Part shown: positions 44,727 through 56,397 of the stretch, piece after piece
Layout of the letters: every line of letters starts with the position of its first letter
Numbering within the stretch: the first letter of the stretch is position 1
Source of the DNA: Orobanche coerulescens
Lineage: Eukaryota > Streptophyta > Magnoliopsida > Lamiales > Orobanchaceae
Assembly: GCA_033398695.1 (NCBI GenBank)
Contig: CM065804.1
Span: forward strand, 14,307,001 to 14,371,000
Direction: 5' to 3'
Length of the DNA: 64,000 nt
Position numbers and translations under genes: made by a program
The notes under the pieces: model-generated
What the model was told of the DNA's origin: nothing
Databases searched by the model: none
The model's input: the letters and a program-made list of their open reading frames with translations, nothing else

Positions 44727-46270
44727 CTTGATTCGAATCGTCACTATATACTATGAATCCTCCAGTTCCTTGTGGCAGCGTTAGAATTGGAGCCGTCGTC
44801 AATCTCTTCTTAAGTTCGTCAAAACTGGCCCGACACTTCTCATCCCATTCAAACTTTTGGGTTTTCTGCAGTAATCGAGTAAGTGGACGGGTAATTTTGG
44901 AAAATCCTTCCACGAACCTACGATAATACCTAGCAAGTCCTAAGAAACTTCTGACTTCCTTCACGTTCTTAGGAGACTTCCATTCCAAAATTGCCTCGAC
45001 TTTATGGGGATCTACTCGGACCCCTTCCTCTTATACCACGTGACCAAGGAACATCACTTACTTTAGTCAGAATTCACATTTTTAAAGTTTATCATATAAC
45101 TGCTCGCTCCTCAAGAGGTTCAAAACGACCCGTAAGTGCTGATCATGCTCTACCGGACTCTTAGAGTAGACCAAAATATCATCGATAAACACAACTATGA
45201 ATTTGTCCAAATACTCTATAAATACTCGATTCATCAACTGCATAAACACAGCAGGCACATTAGGGAGACCAGGCGGCATCACCACAAACTCATAGTGCCC
45301 GTAATGAGTTCTGAAGGCTGACTTCGGGACATCAGATTCTTTAATCCTCAGCTGAAGGTATCCTGATGTCAAATCGATCTTTGAAAACACTGTCGCTCCT
45401 TGCAATTGGTCGAACAAATCATCAATCCCTGGCAATGGGTACTTATTCTTGATCCTCATCCTGTTTAGCTCTCGGTAGTCAATGCACAATCGAAGCAATC
45501 CATATTTCTTTCGAACAAAAAGAACTGGCGCACCCCAGGGCGAAACGCTTGGCTGAATATAACCTTTGTCCAGCAATTCTTCCAGTTGATTCTTCAATTT
45601 ATACATCTCGGTAGGTGCCATACGATACGACGACTTACAAATCGGTGTAGCTCCCGGTTCTAGCTCGATGGTAAATTCTACATCTTGTTGTGGAGGTAGT
45701 CCAGGCAATTCGTCAGGGAACACGTCTGGAAATTCGCTCACAACAGGAATAGACGAAAGCTCTACTCTTCCTTATTCTTTCTTCATCGCGTAACACTAGT
45801 ATCCGGTACAACTATGTTTTAGTAGTTTGACGGCTTTCATGGCTTTGATCACTTTTCCTGAACTTCCTGGTCTCCATCCTTCAAATAATATTTCGGAACC
45901 ATCTTCAGCTATCATTGAAATATTTCTCTTCCGGTAGTTCATAATAGCTCCATAATGGTGAAGCCAATCGTCTCGGAGAATCAGATCGTCTCCTTATATT
46001 TCCACTACAATCAGATTTGAGGGCCAATCTTAGCCTCCAATCGACATAAGAAAATTTCTACTTTCTAAATTCCCCACAATTCTCTCCACTCGGTAAACCC
46101 ACAATATAAGGCTCACATTCATGAAAACAAGAAATGCTCAAACGATTAACACAATACAAGGATATAAACGAGTGTGTAGCCCCTGTATCGAACAAAACAC
46201 TAACTGGTTGCGAAATGATTTGAACGGTACCTGATGCGACAGCTGCATTCTGATCATCTGCCCTCCTCAT
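44727..46270 (-). pseudogene. G2 protease, reverse transcriptase and RNase H start
   Basis: The protease shows SVLFDTGATHSFIS near 46210-46160, followed by a damaged stretch with stops (46057-45745). RT is open from 45741 to 45082: [49 protein letters not shown] and the catalytic FIDDILVYS near 45185-45155. After a stop near 45079 the frame resumes in [19 protein letters not shown] and [16 protein letters not shown], where it is truncated. RT is the best-preserved RT of the chromoviruses here, yet truncation removes the rest. Confidence 0.88.
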
Positions 46271-47517
46271 CTCATAAAGGTGTGGAGGAGCAGATCCTGC
46301 ACTCGATGCTCCCTTTCGGTCGAACTGTCCTATGCCTCTTCCTTGACCAAAACTCTGGGGTGGCTGGACACTCTGCTACGTATGCGGGACACTTGCCTCT
46401 TTCTGGGCCGGCTGCGAAGTACGAGCTCCAAATAGTTTAGTGGCATCCTTGTATAACATCGCTCGATGCCCTTCCTGTCTGTATTCGTAACATGTCACCA
46501 GAGAATGAAAACAGTCACGCCACAAGTGTCCTGGCGACCACAATTAAAACATTGTTTTGCCGTATTAATGAAGGCTGGTACAGATATGGGGTTCCTTCCG
46601 CTTTTGGATGGTTTTGGAGGTTTCTTGAATGAGTGGAAAGATGATTGAGCCTTGCGGGGCCCACTACTCTTATGTTCTGAAAAACCACCAGTGACCTTTT
46701 GTTTCTTGGATTCAGAAAATTTTTCCATAGCTGCTACTTTGATTTCGTATGCCAAAGCTTTGTCTTGATACTGGCAGAGAGTGGTGCAGTCAAAACCCGA
46801 CATGTACCTCATGTCGAAATGAATCATCATTTCTGCATCAGTTCTGACCAGGTGTCAAACAAATGTTAGTTGTTGATTAAATGTCTTAATCGTTTGGGCT
46901 ACAGATTCATCCGTCGGTTGTGCGGAGAAGAACTCTCGAACTTTAGCTTCTCTCACCCGGCGAGGACAGTACTGAGCTTCCATCATAAGTTTGAACTCTC
47001 CCCAATCGGCATCATGATCGATAGGTCGGATAGCTTCCCACCATTCGGACGCTTCCCCTATCAGGAAATATTAGGCAATGGGGGCTCTCCCATCGTCCGG
47101 GCATTTAATCCCTACAAATAATTTCTCCATCTCTCTCGGCCAGTGATCCCATGACGGCGTCTCGGAAAAATCATCGAACTTCGACGGGTGCATCTTCGCC
47201 ACTTCTTATAGCCATCTGTCTTCTCGATTTCCCAAGTCTGGGACGCTTTGCTGTCTCTCTCCCGGCTGCAATCCTACTGCCACTTGCATTCTGTCCACAA
47301 CTTGAGTAAATTGGGTCATTTGGTTGACCACTTGATGAAGGATGTCGGGAACAACAGGTTCGGCATTCATTTTCACGGTTTGCTCTCGTTCATTGTTGAC
47401 GGATTAGTGTTGTTGGGCAGCACTGGAGTTAGCCTGATTTGACAGCAAATCAGGAATAGAGGGTGACACTTCCCTCTCAGCATTTCTACGTCCGCGTCCA
47501 CGTCCTCCTCTCAACAT
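46271..47517 (-). pseudogene. G2 Gag
   Basis: ATG at 47517 (MLRGGRGRGRRNAEREVS), an Arg/Gly-rich start shared with G4 and, loosely, G3. The middle is broken into several frames. A zinc knuckle begins CFNCGRQ near 46550; a one-base change shifts HLWRDCFHS out of frame. The stretch 46830-46495 has DKALAYEIKVAAMEKFSESK, as in chromovirus Gag. Plus-strand ORFs in this span are antisense shadows. Confidence 0.75.
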
Positions 47518-47740
47518 ACTGTAAGCATAAATACTCAATATACAGGAAACAATATCGTTCTACGTTCAATTATCAAAAAGGACATAACATGAAAAAGACA
47601 AGATTAGAGTTTAGGAAACTTACAACCACCACTCACATGAAGACGTAGGCAGTACAGTGATGTTATTCGAGGCCGTTTCACTCAAAAAGACACATCTGAA
47701 CCCTAATTTAACCCAACGGCCAAGATATCCATAATCTCAT

Positions 47741-47751
47741 ATCCGATACCA
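47741..47751 (-). other. Primer binding site of G2
   Basis: TGGTATCGGAT on the minus strand, just inside the LTR, a variant of the initiator-Met-tRNA type. Confidence 0.75.
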
Positions 47752-47756
47752 TATTC

Positions 47757-50182
47757 TGTAACACCCCGAGATATTCAGGATTATTACAGTGCCGTAAACC
47801 CTTGATGTAAGGATTTACTAGGCTAAGAAATTTAAAACAACATTAATAAATATCAACGACAAAGTTTATTAATACATTACAGGTCTAGAAAATGTAAATC
47901 GGACAACTCCCGATAATAAGCATCTAATACAACCAACAACAGCAACATACTCGAGTACTTTATTAAAACAAAACACAACAAACAAACTCCCCCGTCCACA
48001 AACATTACTCTGCACCCTCGTCATCATGCAGCTCTAGTGGTTGTTTCCCCGCCCTCCTGGATCCTGAACTTAAAACAAATGTTCACCCCTGAATTGGTTA
48101 GCACAACGATGCTAGTACAAGTACGATAATTACACAAGTTGATTTATTCACGACCTGAACAATAACATTAATAATATCAACAATGATAAGAATAAGTTTC
48201 CCCAACGAGAAACAATAAGAAGACAATGCACAACACAACGTATCAATCTCAACATACTCGTGGTATTCCAACGATCCAGCACACACAGCATAGATTCCCA
48301 TGATGATCTCGTCGAACCAACACATGGTGAAAGTACCCGTCCAACGATCCATCGCACACAGTTATAGATTCCCATGATGATCCCGTAGGACCAACGCATG
48401 GTTGACAAAACAATCACAATACACATGTACGACACATAACAACATAACCGACATCAAGACGGATAAACATAATTAAAGTACTTGCCTTAGAAGATGGCAA
48501 GAAATAAATACTTCAACGACTTCAACAGACTCAAAGGCCGCTCCTTTGATCAACCGTTCACAAACCTCGAACCTTATACAAAAGGAAATAATGACAAACT
48601 CAACTTACGTAATAAGTCTATCGCACGAATATGTTAAACGTTCCGACAAGGGACCGAACTAGTTATTATCATACGGCCGATTCCCGGTTAATTACTTAAA
48701 GCACACTATGTCAAACGAATACCATACTAATTGCGAAACGAAGGATCGTAACGGGGATAACACATTGATGTCTACAGGTTTTCTAGCACATTCAAATCGT
48801 TACAATTTACTTCTGGATATGCCCATCAATTCCTAATACATGTATCGGTTATCTAGACGAATTCATAACACTGCAAGTACGTTCAACCGAATTCTAAGTT
48901 ACTCCCACTTATGATTCTTCCGCAAGTAAATTCATCTAATCTAAGTTCTACATTCATCACGATTGTTACAACAAGATTATACCGTTATAACCATTCATAG
49001 AAAGATTACCAATCCGAACAATCTTTACAAACCCTGGATTATACTCGAAGAACGATCCCTACGTTCATCATCTCGAATTCACCTAGTCTAGGTGATAACA
49101 TATATAATTCGCTCATCATATACTAATCACGAAATCATCATCTCCGTCATGTAATTATCACGAAATCATCATCAAGGCAGGTTAAAATCTTTGAAAATCA
49201 CATTCCTATGATAGACATAATCACGGTTCAACTATTTCCGACGAAAATTTTATGTTTAACCAATCCAATCTTCCTAAACTTATTGTTCGATTCATAATGC
49301 TCAGACTAAGCTCAATAACCTCAGTAGCATGCTCATAATCATCACTAATAACATGAATTATAGGTTGGTAAAGCATCACACACCTTAATACGGAAGGAAA
49401 CGACAAAACACTTGGTAGAACTCAACACAGGATGCTTGAACGCTAATCTCCAACGCTCCTCATCTTCAACAATCACATTCAGAGGCTGATATGAGGGGTT
49501 AAAGTCGTGAGAGTAACTCTCCAAGTCGTAGAAGTCGGAAATGGGACGAAGGGTAAAGTGAGAAATGAAATGGAGGTAATGTCCTATTATAGGAAATGAC
49601 CCTTAGCGTGCAATATCTCATATTAGCGTGCGCTAACAAGCTCACAGTCCACTGCCTCTTTCTGTCCTCGGCCTTATGTACGTTAAATAGCCTTTACGTA
49701 CGTTAAATATAATAGTTAGCGTACGCTAACACCCTTTCATTGCGTGCGCTAACGACTTTACGAAGCTAACTGACCTTACTGTACTCGACTTAGCATGTGC
49801 TAGCATTTCTCTCATAGCGTGCGCTAAGCACCGTTGACTCAACTTTACCAAAAGCCGTCCAGGTTCATCCCGACATGTCCCTATCCAATATCCGTGATTC
49901 GATCTCACCTACCACCCTTGTCTCAATCATGTTGACCACACATAGCGTACGCTACGTGTCAACTTTTAGCGCGCGCTATTTACACATTTTAGCGGTACAC
50001 TCACTGTTTAGCGTGCGCTAATTACGTGTAAGTACATGCATGAATTAACATTAATGGAATCATACACTTGCCAATACTGGACTATGAAATACGGAGGATC
50101 ATACACGGATTAATAATACGACATACGCAATGTCGCAACGTTCAAATACAGATAAATACATATCAAATATCCGGATATTACA
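47757..50182 (-). repeat. 5' LTR of G2 (2426 bp)
   Basis: Minus-strand ends TGTAATATCCGGATA and GGGGTGTTACA. R/U5 holds two direct repeats with GATTCCCATGATGAT and GGACCAACGCATGGT words (48265-48330, 48335-48402). U3 has a palindrome array (49605-50035) ending at the TATA-like CCTATAATAGG (49583-49593). No partner LTR is in the window. Confidence 0.85.
49605..50035 (-). promoter_or_regulatory. Palindrome array in U3 of G2, GCGTGCGC type
   Basis: TTAGCGTGCGCTAA (about 50019), TAGCGTGCGCTAA (49633, 49740, 49815), TAGCGTACGCTAAC (49718) and TTACGTACGTTAAA (49694) occur in about 430 bp. Here the core is often GTGCGC or GTACGC instead of GTACGT, a family-specific variant of the same layout. Confidence 0.5.
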
Positions 50183-50187
50183 GGATC

Positions 50188-50388
50188 GGGCAGGGTAGAT
50201 TTATCATGTGAAAATTTAACTTGAACAGATAACCCATTTACCCGTGGATACCCGTGTACCGGGCGGGTATTACCCATACCCTACCCACAACCAAAAATCG
50301 GGTAATATGATAGAGTATGAGAAGGATAATTTGTGTTAGGATAGGGTATCGAAATGGCATACCCGTACCCTGTCCGTTTACATCCCTA
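50188..50388. mobile_element. End fragment of a hAT-like element
   Basis: The right end reads CCGTTTACATCCCTA, the TAGGGATGTAAACGG type of hAT terminus. Subterminal CGGGTACCC/GGGTATNACCC words lie between 50235 and 50370. The left end is missing; G2 abuts here, so G2 probably landed in this element or a deletion removed the rest. Confidence 0.5.
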
Positions 50389-50396
50389 ATTACATC

Positions 50397-52089
50397 AAAT
50401 GTCAATCATCTTGCAAAAAAATGAAACATCACACGAATTCAGATTCCCATTAAAAAAAGCAAAAAAGAAACTAATTAAATACCCAACTGAAAATCTTCAA
50501 TTCAAAATTATTACTTCATTACACAAATGAGTTTATGAAATTATACTATTGATATTTACATAAACTTTATAGAGGTATATATTTGATGTATAGAGTCAAA
50601 TCCATACAAAAATAATTACGAATTTTTTTACTGATTTATACAAAAGAAACTACAAAATATCTACATTTTTATTTCAAAGTTCAAAATTTTCATAACTTGA
50701 TTATAAATAAGCATATGAAATTAGATAAAATCTAAAATCCAGTTTATACAACTAAAAATAGTGAGTAATTTCATGTGTTAATTGAGTGATTTTATTATAT
50801 TTATTTTAGCACATCATATTAATTTTCTACCTATTTAATTTATGCAAACAATGTACTTCACCGGTGAAACTTTTAATTATTTGGTACTTTAATTATTTTG
50901 GAGTTAGAATAACCATTGGGCCACCAATAAGGTAGCCCAAAGAAATTTGGACACAGAAACAAGTTGCGCGAGATCACCTTGAGTGACCAAGTGTCGGTTC
51001 TAATTTTGGAATTTACTTACTTGGGGCCTAAGAAAAGAATTAAACACACCCCAAATATCCCATACCAAAGATGGAGGATGCTCACACCTATATAGGAGGC
51101 CAAGGCAGTAGGAGAAGAGATCTATCATCACATCCATATCGCATCTTACATATCTATCCCCAACTTATGTTTTCCTATATCTAGATCTCCCACCACCGAG
51201 CCAACACGGGCGCAAAGAGCGGCACCAAGGCGGGCGGAGAGGAATCATCGCAATGGGCGAGAGAAGAAAACTAGATCTACTTTATAGTTTTTATTTCTCT
51301 TATTACTTATGAATAATTCTATGTGTTTTGAAGCCACCACGTCCAGCTAATTTATTTATTTCGATGCCCAAGGATGTTTGAACTTGTATCAAAATATCAA
51401 TGTTTGTGCAGATCTATTTTTGATATAATTAATTCTAATTAGTGTGATTAACTTAATTGAGGTTTTTATATCGTTTGCTATATCTAGGGTTGTAATATAT
51501 AATCATTAGGGTAACATAAAATCAAGATCTACTAGGTCGATCTTCTAAACTCAATATCTTATCATTATCTAATATTTTGATTTTTAATGCATCTAACATA
51601 CAAGATTTGAAGAGTTTGTTTTAAATCTTTCGTCTATATAGGTTTAGTTAAAGAGTTTGTTTTAGTTAAATAACTTAATAAATGATAGGGGTAAACAAAG
51701 CTTGTTGTTGATTTCGGAGTAAGAATTCATTCGAATAAAGAAAAAATAAGTGTTGCATTAATTTATAAATTAAATTAGAACAGGGGATAGCGAAACTAAG
51801 AACTAGATATTAATCTCAATCGCTATTTCTTATCAATTTTCAATTCTTCTATTTAGTTGCTTATTTGTTTATTTTATTTTATTCTCTTTTATTTTTAAAT
51901 CAACCAAACCCCCTATTATTATTATCATTATTATTATTATTTTTAGTTTTAGTATTTTTACTTATTCAACTCTATAAATACAATTAATTCTTTCGCTCTT
52001 CCTGGAATTAACCCTTACTTATTAGTACTTTTGTTTAGTATAAGTGAAACAAGGACTTTTATAAATATTTATTTTGATTCGACATCACA
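50397..52089 (+). repeat. LTR of an Athila/Tat-type element (left limit uncertain)
   Basis: A TATA-like CTATATAGG at 51088-51096, a long AT-rich R/U5 and an end GACATCACA at 52089 just before a degraded PBS support an LTR in plus orientation. The motif order resembles Athila-type LTRs. An (ATT)n tract is at 51915-51945. The 5' limit is a guess set by the hAT fragment. Confidence 0.5.
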
Positions 52090-52098
52090 GTCAAAATT

Positions 52099-52116
52099 TT
52101 GATGCGTTCTTAGGGA
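52099..52116 (+). other. Degraded PBS, Athila/Tat type
   Basis: TTGATGCGTTCTTAGGGA occupies the place of TGGCGCCGTTGCCGGGGA, sharing 10 of 18 bases. Four of the eight changes are C-to-T or G-to-A. Confidence 0.4.
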
Positions 52117-52293
52117 GTAGTGCGATATTAATTTTATTTTTACGAGTTGACATTTATCTTTATTTTTACAACATTTTTTTTATTTCTACATCAGTTTTTT
52201 TCATTATTTTACAATATTTTTTCAACACTGGGCCACTTAGTGTCAGTTCTAAAAATTAAAGTTGCCGATTTTTATGTTTTGTTTTAGTTTTAC

Positions 52294-53466
52294 ATGAATA
52301 CAAGGTCATGTAGGGATAAGAACTTGCAATATTTTCCCGAAATCACTAAACGAGATCGAGTTTTCTCTCAAGATATCATCCAGCAAATTGGAAAGTGATA
52401 TTGACATCATTGAACCAAATGCAACTGAGAAAATTTGAAGCAATTGGCCAATCCCATCTTCCCCAACAACCTTTGTGCATCATGATCCCAGCCATTGACA
52501 ACAACAAAACTTCTGAGCTAAAGTCGGGATTGATTCATCTACTACCATCGTTCCACGGCTTATCCGGTGAAGGCGTTCCACGGCTTATCCAGTGAAGTCA
52601 TTCCACGACTTATCCGGTGAAGATCCACACAAGCATCTCAAGGAATTTCATGTGGTTTTCCTAAACATGAAACCCAGGTGTCAGCGAAGAACAAATAAGC
52701 TTGAGCCTTCCCATTCTCCTTGAAGGACTCGGTCAAGGATTGACTATTCTAATTATCATCCGGCACTATCACAACATGAAAAGAGATGGAGAGCCTTTTT
52801 TTTCAAAAAATATTTCCCAGCCTCTCGTGTAACTAATCTATGAAAAGAAATTCATGGTGCGAGACAGATGAGGAGAAAGCTTACATGAATATTCGGATCG
52901 ACTAAAGCAGTTAGGGCAGGATGTCCGCAACATCAAATCAGAGAGCAACTTTTAGTCCAGTATTTCTACGAAGGACTGACTTTGATGAAACGAAGTGCCA
53001 TAAATGCGTCCAGCGGAGGAGCCTTAGTGGACAAGACACCTACAACAGCAAGAGACCTCATCTCAAATATTGCCGCTAACCATAGCAAATTGACTATCGT
53101 GACACTCACGTAAAAATATTGAAACAGCTACATGATTCTTCCTTTGAAGATAAACTAACCGAGTTAACCTATTTTGTTAGAAAACTTGCTATATGTACTC
53201 CACAGGTCATACTGTGACAATTATGTCAAACCATGGAGCACACCACCGAGCATTGTAGAGTATTACTAGACGAGATCGAGGCTCATGCTAACGCCATTGG
53301 AATCGATAATTTCTATGGAAGAAAGTATTATCCCTATTCCAAAACATACAACCCAAGATGGAGGGATCATCCCAATTTCAAGTGGAAAGCAAAACAAGAA
53401 AAACCACCACAAAACATGAATTAATTTAACAAAAAATCTTCGGAAAATTCAAGTGCCTCGCTGGAA
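52294..53466 (+). pseudogene. Athila/Tat-type Gag relic
   Basis: From ATG 52294 (MNTRSCRDKNLQYFPEITK) through stops and frame changes it gives ELKSGLIHLLPSFHGLSGE, DPHKHLKEFHVV, KLEPSHSP-like remains, IKLR-like words and SGGALVDKTPTAARDLISN near 53010-53075. Then NAIGIDNFYG and YNPRWRDHPNFKWK (53295-53385). This matches the capsid and linker of plant non-chromoviral Ty3/gypsy Gag. It ends at 53466 where chromovirus G3 is inserted. Dead. Confidence 0.75.
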
Positions 53467-53471
53467 GAGAT

Positions 53472-55707
53472 TGTAATATCCGTATTTTTCTTTTTTCAGT
53501 ATTTTTATTTTGGTGTAATTTTTTATTTTTAGTAACTCGCTAGTAACCCTATTAATATTTCGAGAATATTTAATACTGGACTTTTTGTCATCCGAGCTTG
53601 TTTCGGACTTGTTTTACACAATTCCGCGTTTAATGTCATTTACATCGCTATTTGGTTCGATTCTCGTAATCGTTGTTCGGAACCACCGTTTCGGGGTCAC
53701 CGTAAATCCATCTTATGTTATTATGCATGTTGTGAACTTTTGCTTGGTGTTTCGATCGTGTATTGTGTATTTCGGATGTTTTGGGCCATTTTGTAATTTC
53801 CCAAAGTTATGGGGTAATTACATTTGTCGTTATTTTCCGAACCTTCGGGTAGTCGAAAATGTGTTTTATTTTAGCACTTAGATTCGTCGTCTCGAACTCT
53901 ATGTGTTTGTATTTTCATGTTTTGTTTAATCGCCACGTTTTGATTTTCGGTTCATCCTTGCCTGCTCGGAGCAGCTTGTCGGTCCTGTTCTGGAAGAACA
54001 TTACATACGTTACGGGTGGTGATTAACGTACGTTATGTGGGATATTTAGCATACGTTAACTACATGTGTTACGTACGTCATGGTGTTCATAAAATCGAGA
54101 GCTCTTGACCCTTATGTACGCTACAAGCATGATGTTAAATGCGTTAGGGTGGCATCTACGTTCGTTAATCCGGTGGATTACGTCGTTAAGTACTTCAGGG
54201 TTTTGGCGGTGAGCTCTACTAAGCTCTTACATGCAGCTGCGGACATGGTGTTACGTCGTTAACTCGTTTACGTCGTTAACCAAGCCATGCTAACGTCGTT
54301 AGGCTTTGTGGGTATAAGTACCGTGAGTTGGCCGAGTTCGGTCATTTCCATCCATCTCTTCTCCTTCTCCATTTTTGGGCAATTTTTGGGCGAATTCCGG
54401 GCGATTCAAGTCTTGTAACTTCAAGCTATCATTTTCCTTGATTTCTTGGTGTATATTAACAACACCAACACTTGTTCTTCGTCTCCGATCCGAGGTAAAC
54501 TCTTAGAACCCTATATTTGGGTAAATTGTGGGTTTTTCGAGTATTAGTCCAATTTGTTCCATGTTGATGATTAATCCATGATATATGTGATTAATCTTAG
54601 TGGTATTCATGTTTTCCCTACGAGTTCTTGGTAAATTTTGTGGTATTTTTGAAATCGAGAGGATTCGGTCGCGACCCGCCATCGTTGTTGTTTTTGTATG
54701 AATTTACATGAATCGTAGGTGGGTTTTCGGGTGTATTTCCATTTTCGTATTCATGTAGAATTGGTTGTGATTGTATTCTTCGAATCATTAGGTTCGGGGT
54801 TGTCGACTCCTAACGAGCGTGGTTGACTTTTCATTCGTTTCATCGTCAATTTCTCAAGGCAAACTTGTGAAACCCTTATACCTAACATGAAATGGTAATG
54901 TATATGTGTGTGATTTGCTCACTCTGGGAGGGGCCGACGGGGCCTCGGAGGAATCTGTGATTTTGCTCCTGATTCACGAGCTTGTTTGGATAGCCAGTCC
55001 GGGAGGGTCCACAGAGGCCTCGGATGGGACCAGTGTTTTAGCCCCGATCCGAGGCGAGTCATGTGCGTGATTTTTAACTATGGCCAATCCGCGAGGGTCC
55101 ATATAGGCCTCGAATGGGACCAGTGGTTTAGCCCCGGTCCTAGGCGATTTTCAACTGTGATTATTAACTGTTTGTTTTCTGGAAAAGACATGTCTTGATT
55201 TTATATTGAAACAATTTGATGCATGTACTATGAGATGTGTAAGCGAATGGTTTGCCTTGTTTACTTGTACTAACATAATTTCTAACCCCTTTGGGTACCC
55301 GTTTGGGAAAATTCGTGTTATGAATTTCAGGTTGCGTTAATCCGGTCGAGCGAGCACTGGAGTAGTACGAGGATGCTGGCCAGGGTTGTTGACGTGTGCA
55401 TATCAATCGCTTTATTTCAGTTGTCCATTTTAAAACATTTGTTTTCAAACTTTTAAACTGATAGATAGTACTCACGAGTACTTAGGCATTTTAATTTGGA
55501 AGATGGATACTAAACTGTATTTGTGATTTTCGGTGATGTCTAGATTACCGCTTGTATCGGCCGTTTTATTTAATTTTCGTCTTGGTGATGTGTGTTTTCT
55601 CGCTAACCGAGATGGTTAGACGAGCGGTATTAATTATTTAGCCTGGTGGGTCCCACGTAGGGGTCCACGGCGCTGTAATATACCTTGAATATCTTGGGGG
55701 TGTCACA
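53472..55707 (+). repeat. 5' LTR of G3 (2236 bp)
   Basis: Starts TGTAATATCC and ends GGGGGTGTCACA. U3 array at 53998-54305; TATA-like GGTATAAGTA at 54311-54320. Three internal repeats with GGGAGG(G)TCCA, GGCCTCG and GGGACCAGT words lie at about 54921-54985, 54999-55070 and 55083-55155. The tail has GGTGGGTCCCACGT and CGGCGCTGTAATA, the inverse of words in the other chromovirus LTRs. Confidence 0.85.
53998..54305 (+). promoter_or_regulatory. ACGT-palindrome array in U3 of G3
   Basis: TTACATACGTTA, TTAACGTACGTTA, TAGCATACGTTAA, GTTACGTACGTCA and several TTACGTCGTTAA variants in about 300 bp, ending a few bases upstream of GGTATAAGTA. Confidence 0.5.
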
Positions 55708-55712
55708 GAAAA

Positions 55713-55724
55713 TGGTATCAGAGC
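55713..55724 (+). other. Primer binding site of G3
   Basis: TGGTATCAGAGC, an exact match to the initiator-Met-tRNA PBS, five bases after the LTR. Confidence 0.92.
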
Positions 55725-55945
55725 ACTAGGTTTATGGATACCTAGGCTTGTTGGTTAATTGGGTCTAGTTGTGTTTTATTTTGCACATCGTCATCACGCT
55801 GCCATCATCTCGGTACTTCCAGTGTTCGTAAGTTTTCCTTACTCGATTCTTTTGTTTTCTCGTATTGTACTTCCATCTCTTGAATTGTGATTGTTTTTCT
55901 CCCGTACTTATCATCGAGTTGCTTTTACTACCTTTTATCTCCAGT

Positions 55946-56397
55946 ATGGATGCTGGGAGAGGTCGAGGTAGAGGTCGTGGTCGTGGTCGTGGATGCGGCC
56001 GGGGATGTGGGGCAGCTATTGTGGCGGCCACGTCACACACTTCTCCGGCAGTAATGATGGTCATCAGGACCATACTGCTACTCAAGATGACTCAACCGGT
56101 AACGTCGCCGACATTAGTGTTGCAGCTGTGATGCAACAAATGGTGAACCAAATGGTTGCGATAGCCCAGGCGGTTCAAAACCCGGATCTGGTTCGTACTG
56201 CTCGGGCCGGAGTGGATTGTTGGCTTAAAGATGTCACCAAGATGCATCCTTCTCAGTTTTTAGGGGCTTTAGACTCGATTAGTTGGGAGAGGTGGATTAA
56301 AGAGATGTCCAAGATCTTTATTGCCACTAACTTTCATGAGGATCACAAGGTCCCAATCACCTAGTATTTTCTCACTGGGGACACTGTTGATTGATGG
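55946..56397 (+). pseudogene. G3 Gag, N-terminal part
   Basis: Starts MDAGRGRGRGRGRGRG, an Arg/Gly-rich start. A frame change near 56000 leads to VAAVMQQMVNQMVAIAQAV, DVTKMHPSQFLGALD and ERWIKEMSKIF of the retrotransposon Gag domain. Two stops follow (near 56362 and 56392) and then the G4 insertion. Confidence 0.75.

Larger units (their letters stand above)
44727..50182 (-). mobile_element. Ty3/gypsy chromovirus G2, 3' half missing
   Basis: From the right come a 5' LTR (50182-47757), PBS, Gag, protease, RT and the first part of RNase H. The sequence then breaks off at about 44727 in YSDDSNQGL. Integrase, chromodomain and 3' LTR are absent. Beyond the break come about 30 bp of other DNA and the MULE-like element. 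LTR ends TGTAATATCCGGATA and GGGGTGTTACA and the pol wording place it with G1, G3 and G4. Confidence 0.9.
53472..56397 (+). mobile_element. Ty3/gypsy chromovirus G3, 5' part
   Basis: A plus-strand element inserted in the Athila/Tat-type gag (possible TSD GAGAT, 53467-53471). It has a 5' LTR (53472-55707), PBS and gag, and is interrupted at 56397 by G4. The rest must lie beyond the window. Confidence 0.88.

Noticed and set aside
55865..56131. Arg-Gly repeat protein as an RNA-binding gene
   Set aside because: It is the Arg/Gly-rich start of chromovirus G3 Gag, followed by a frame change.
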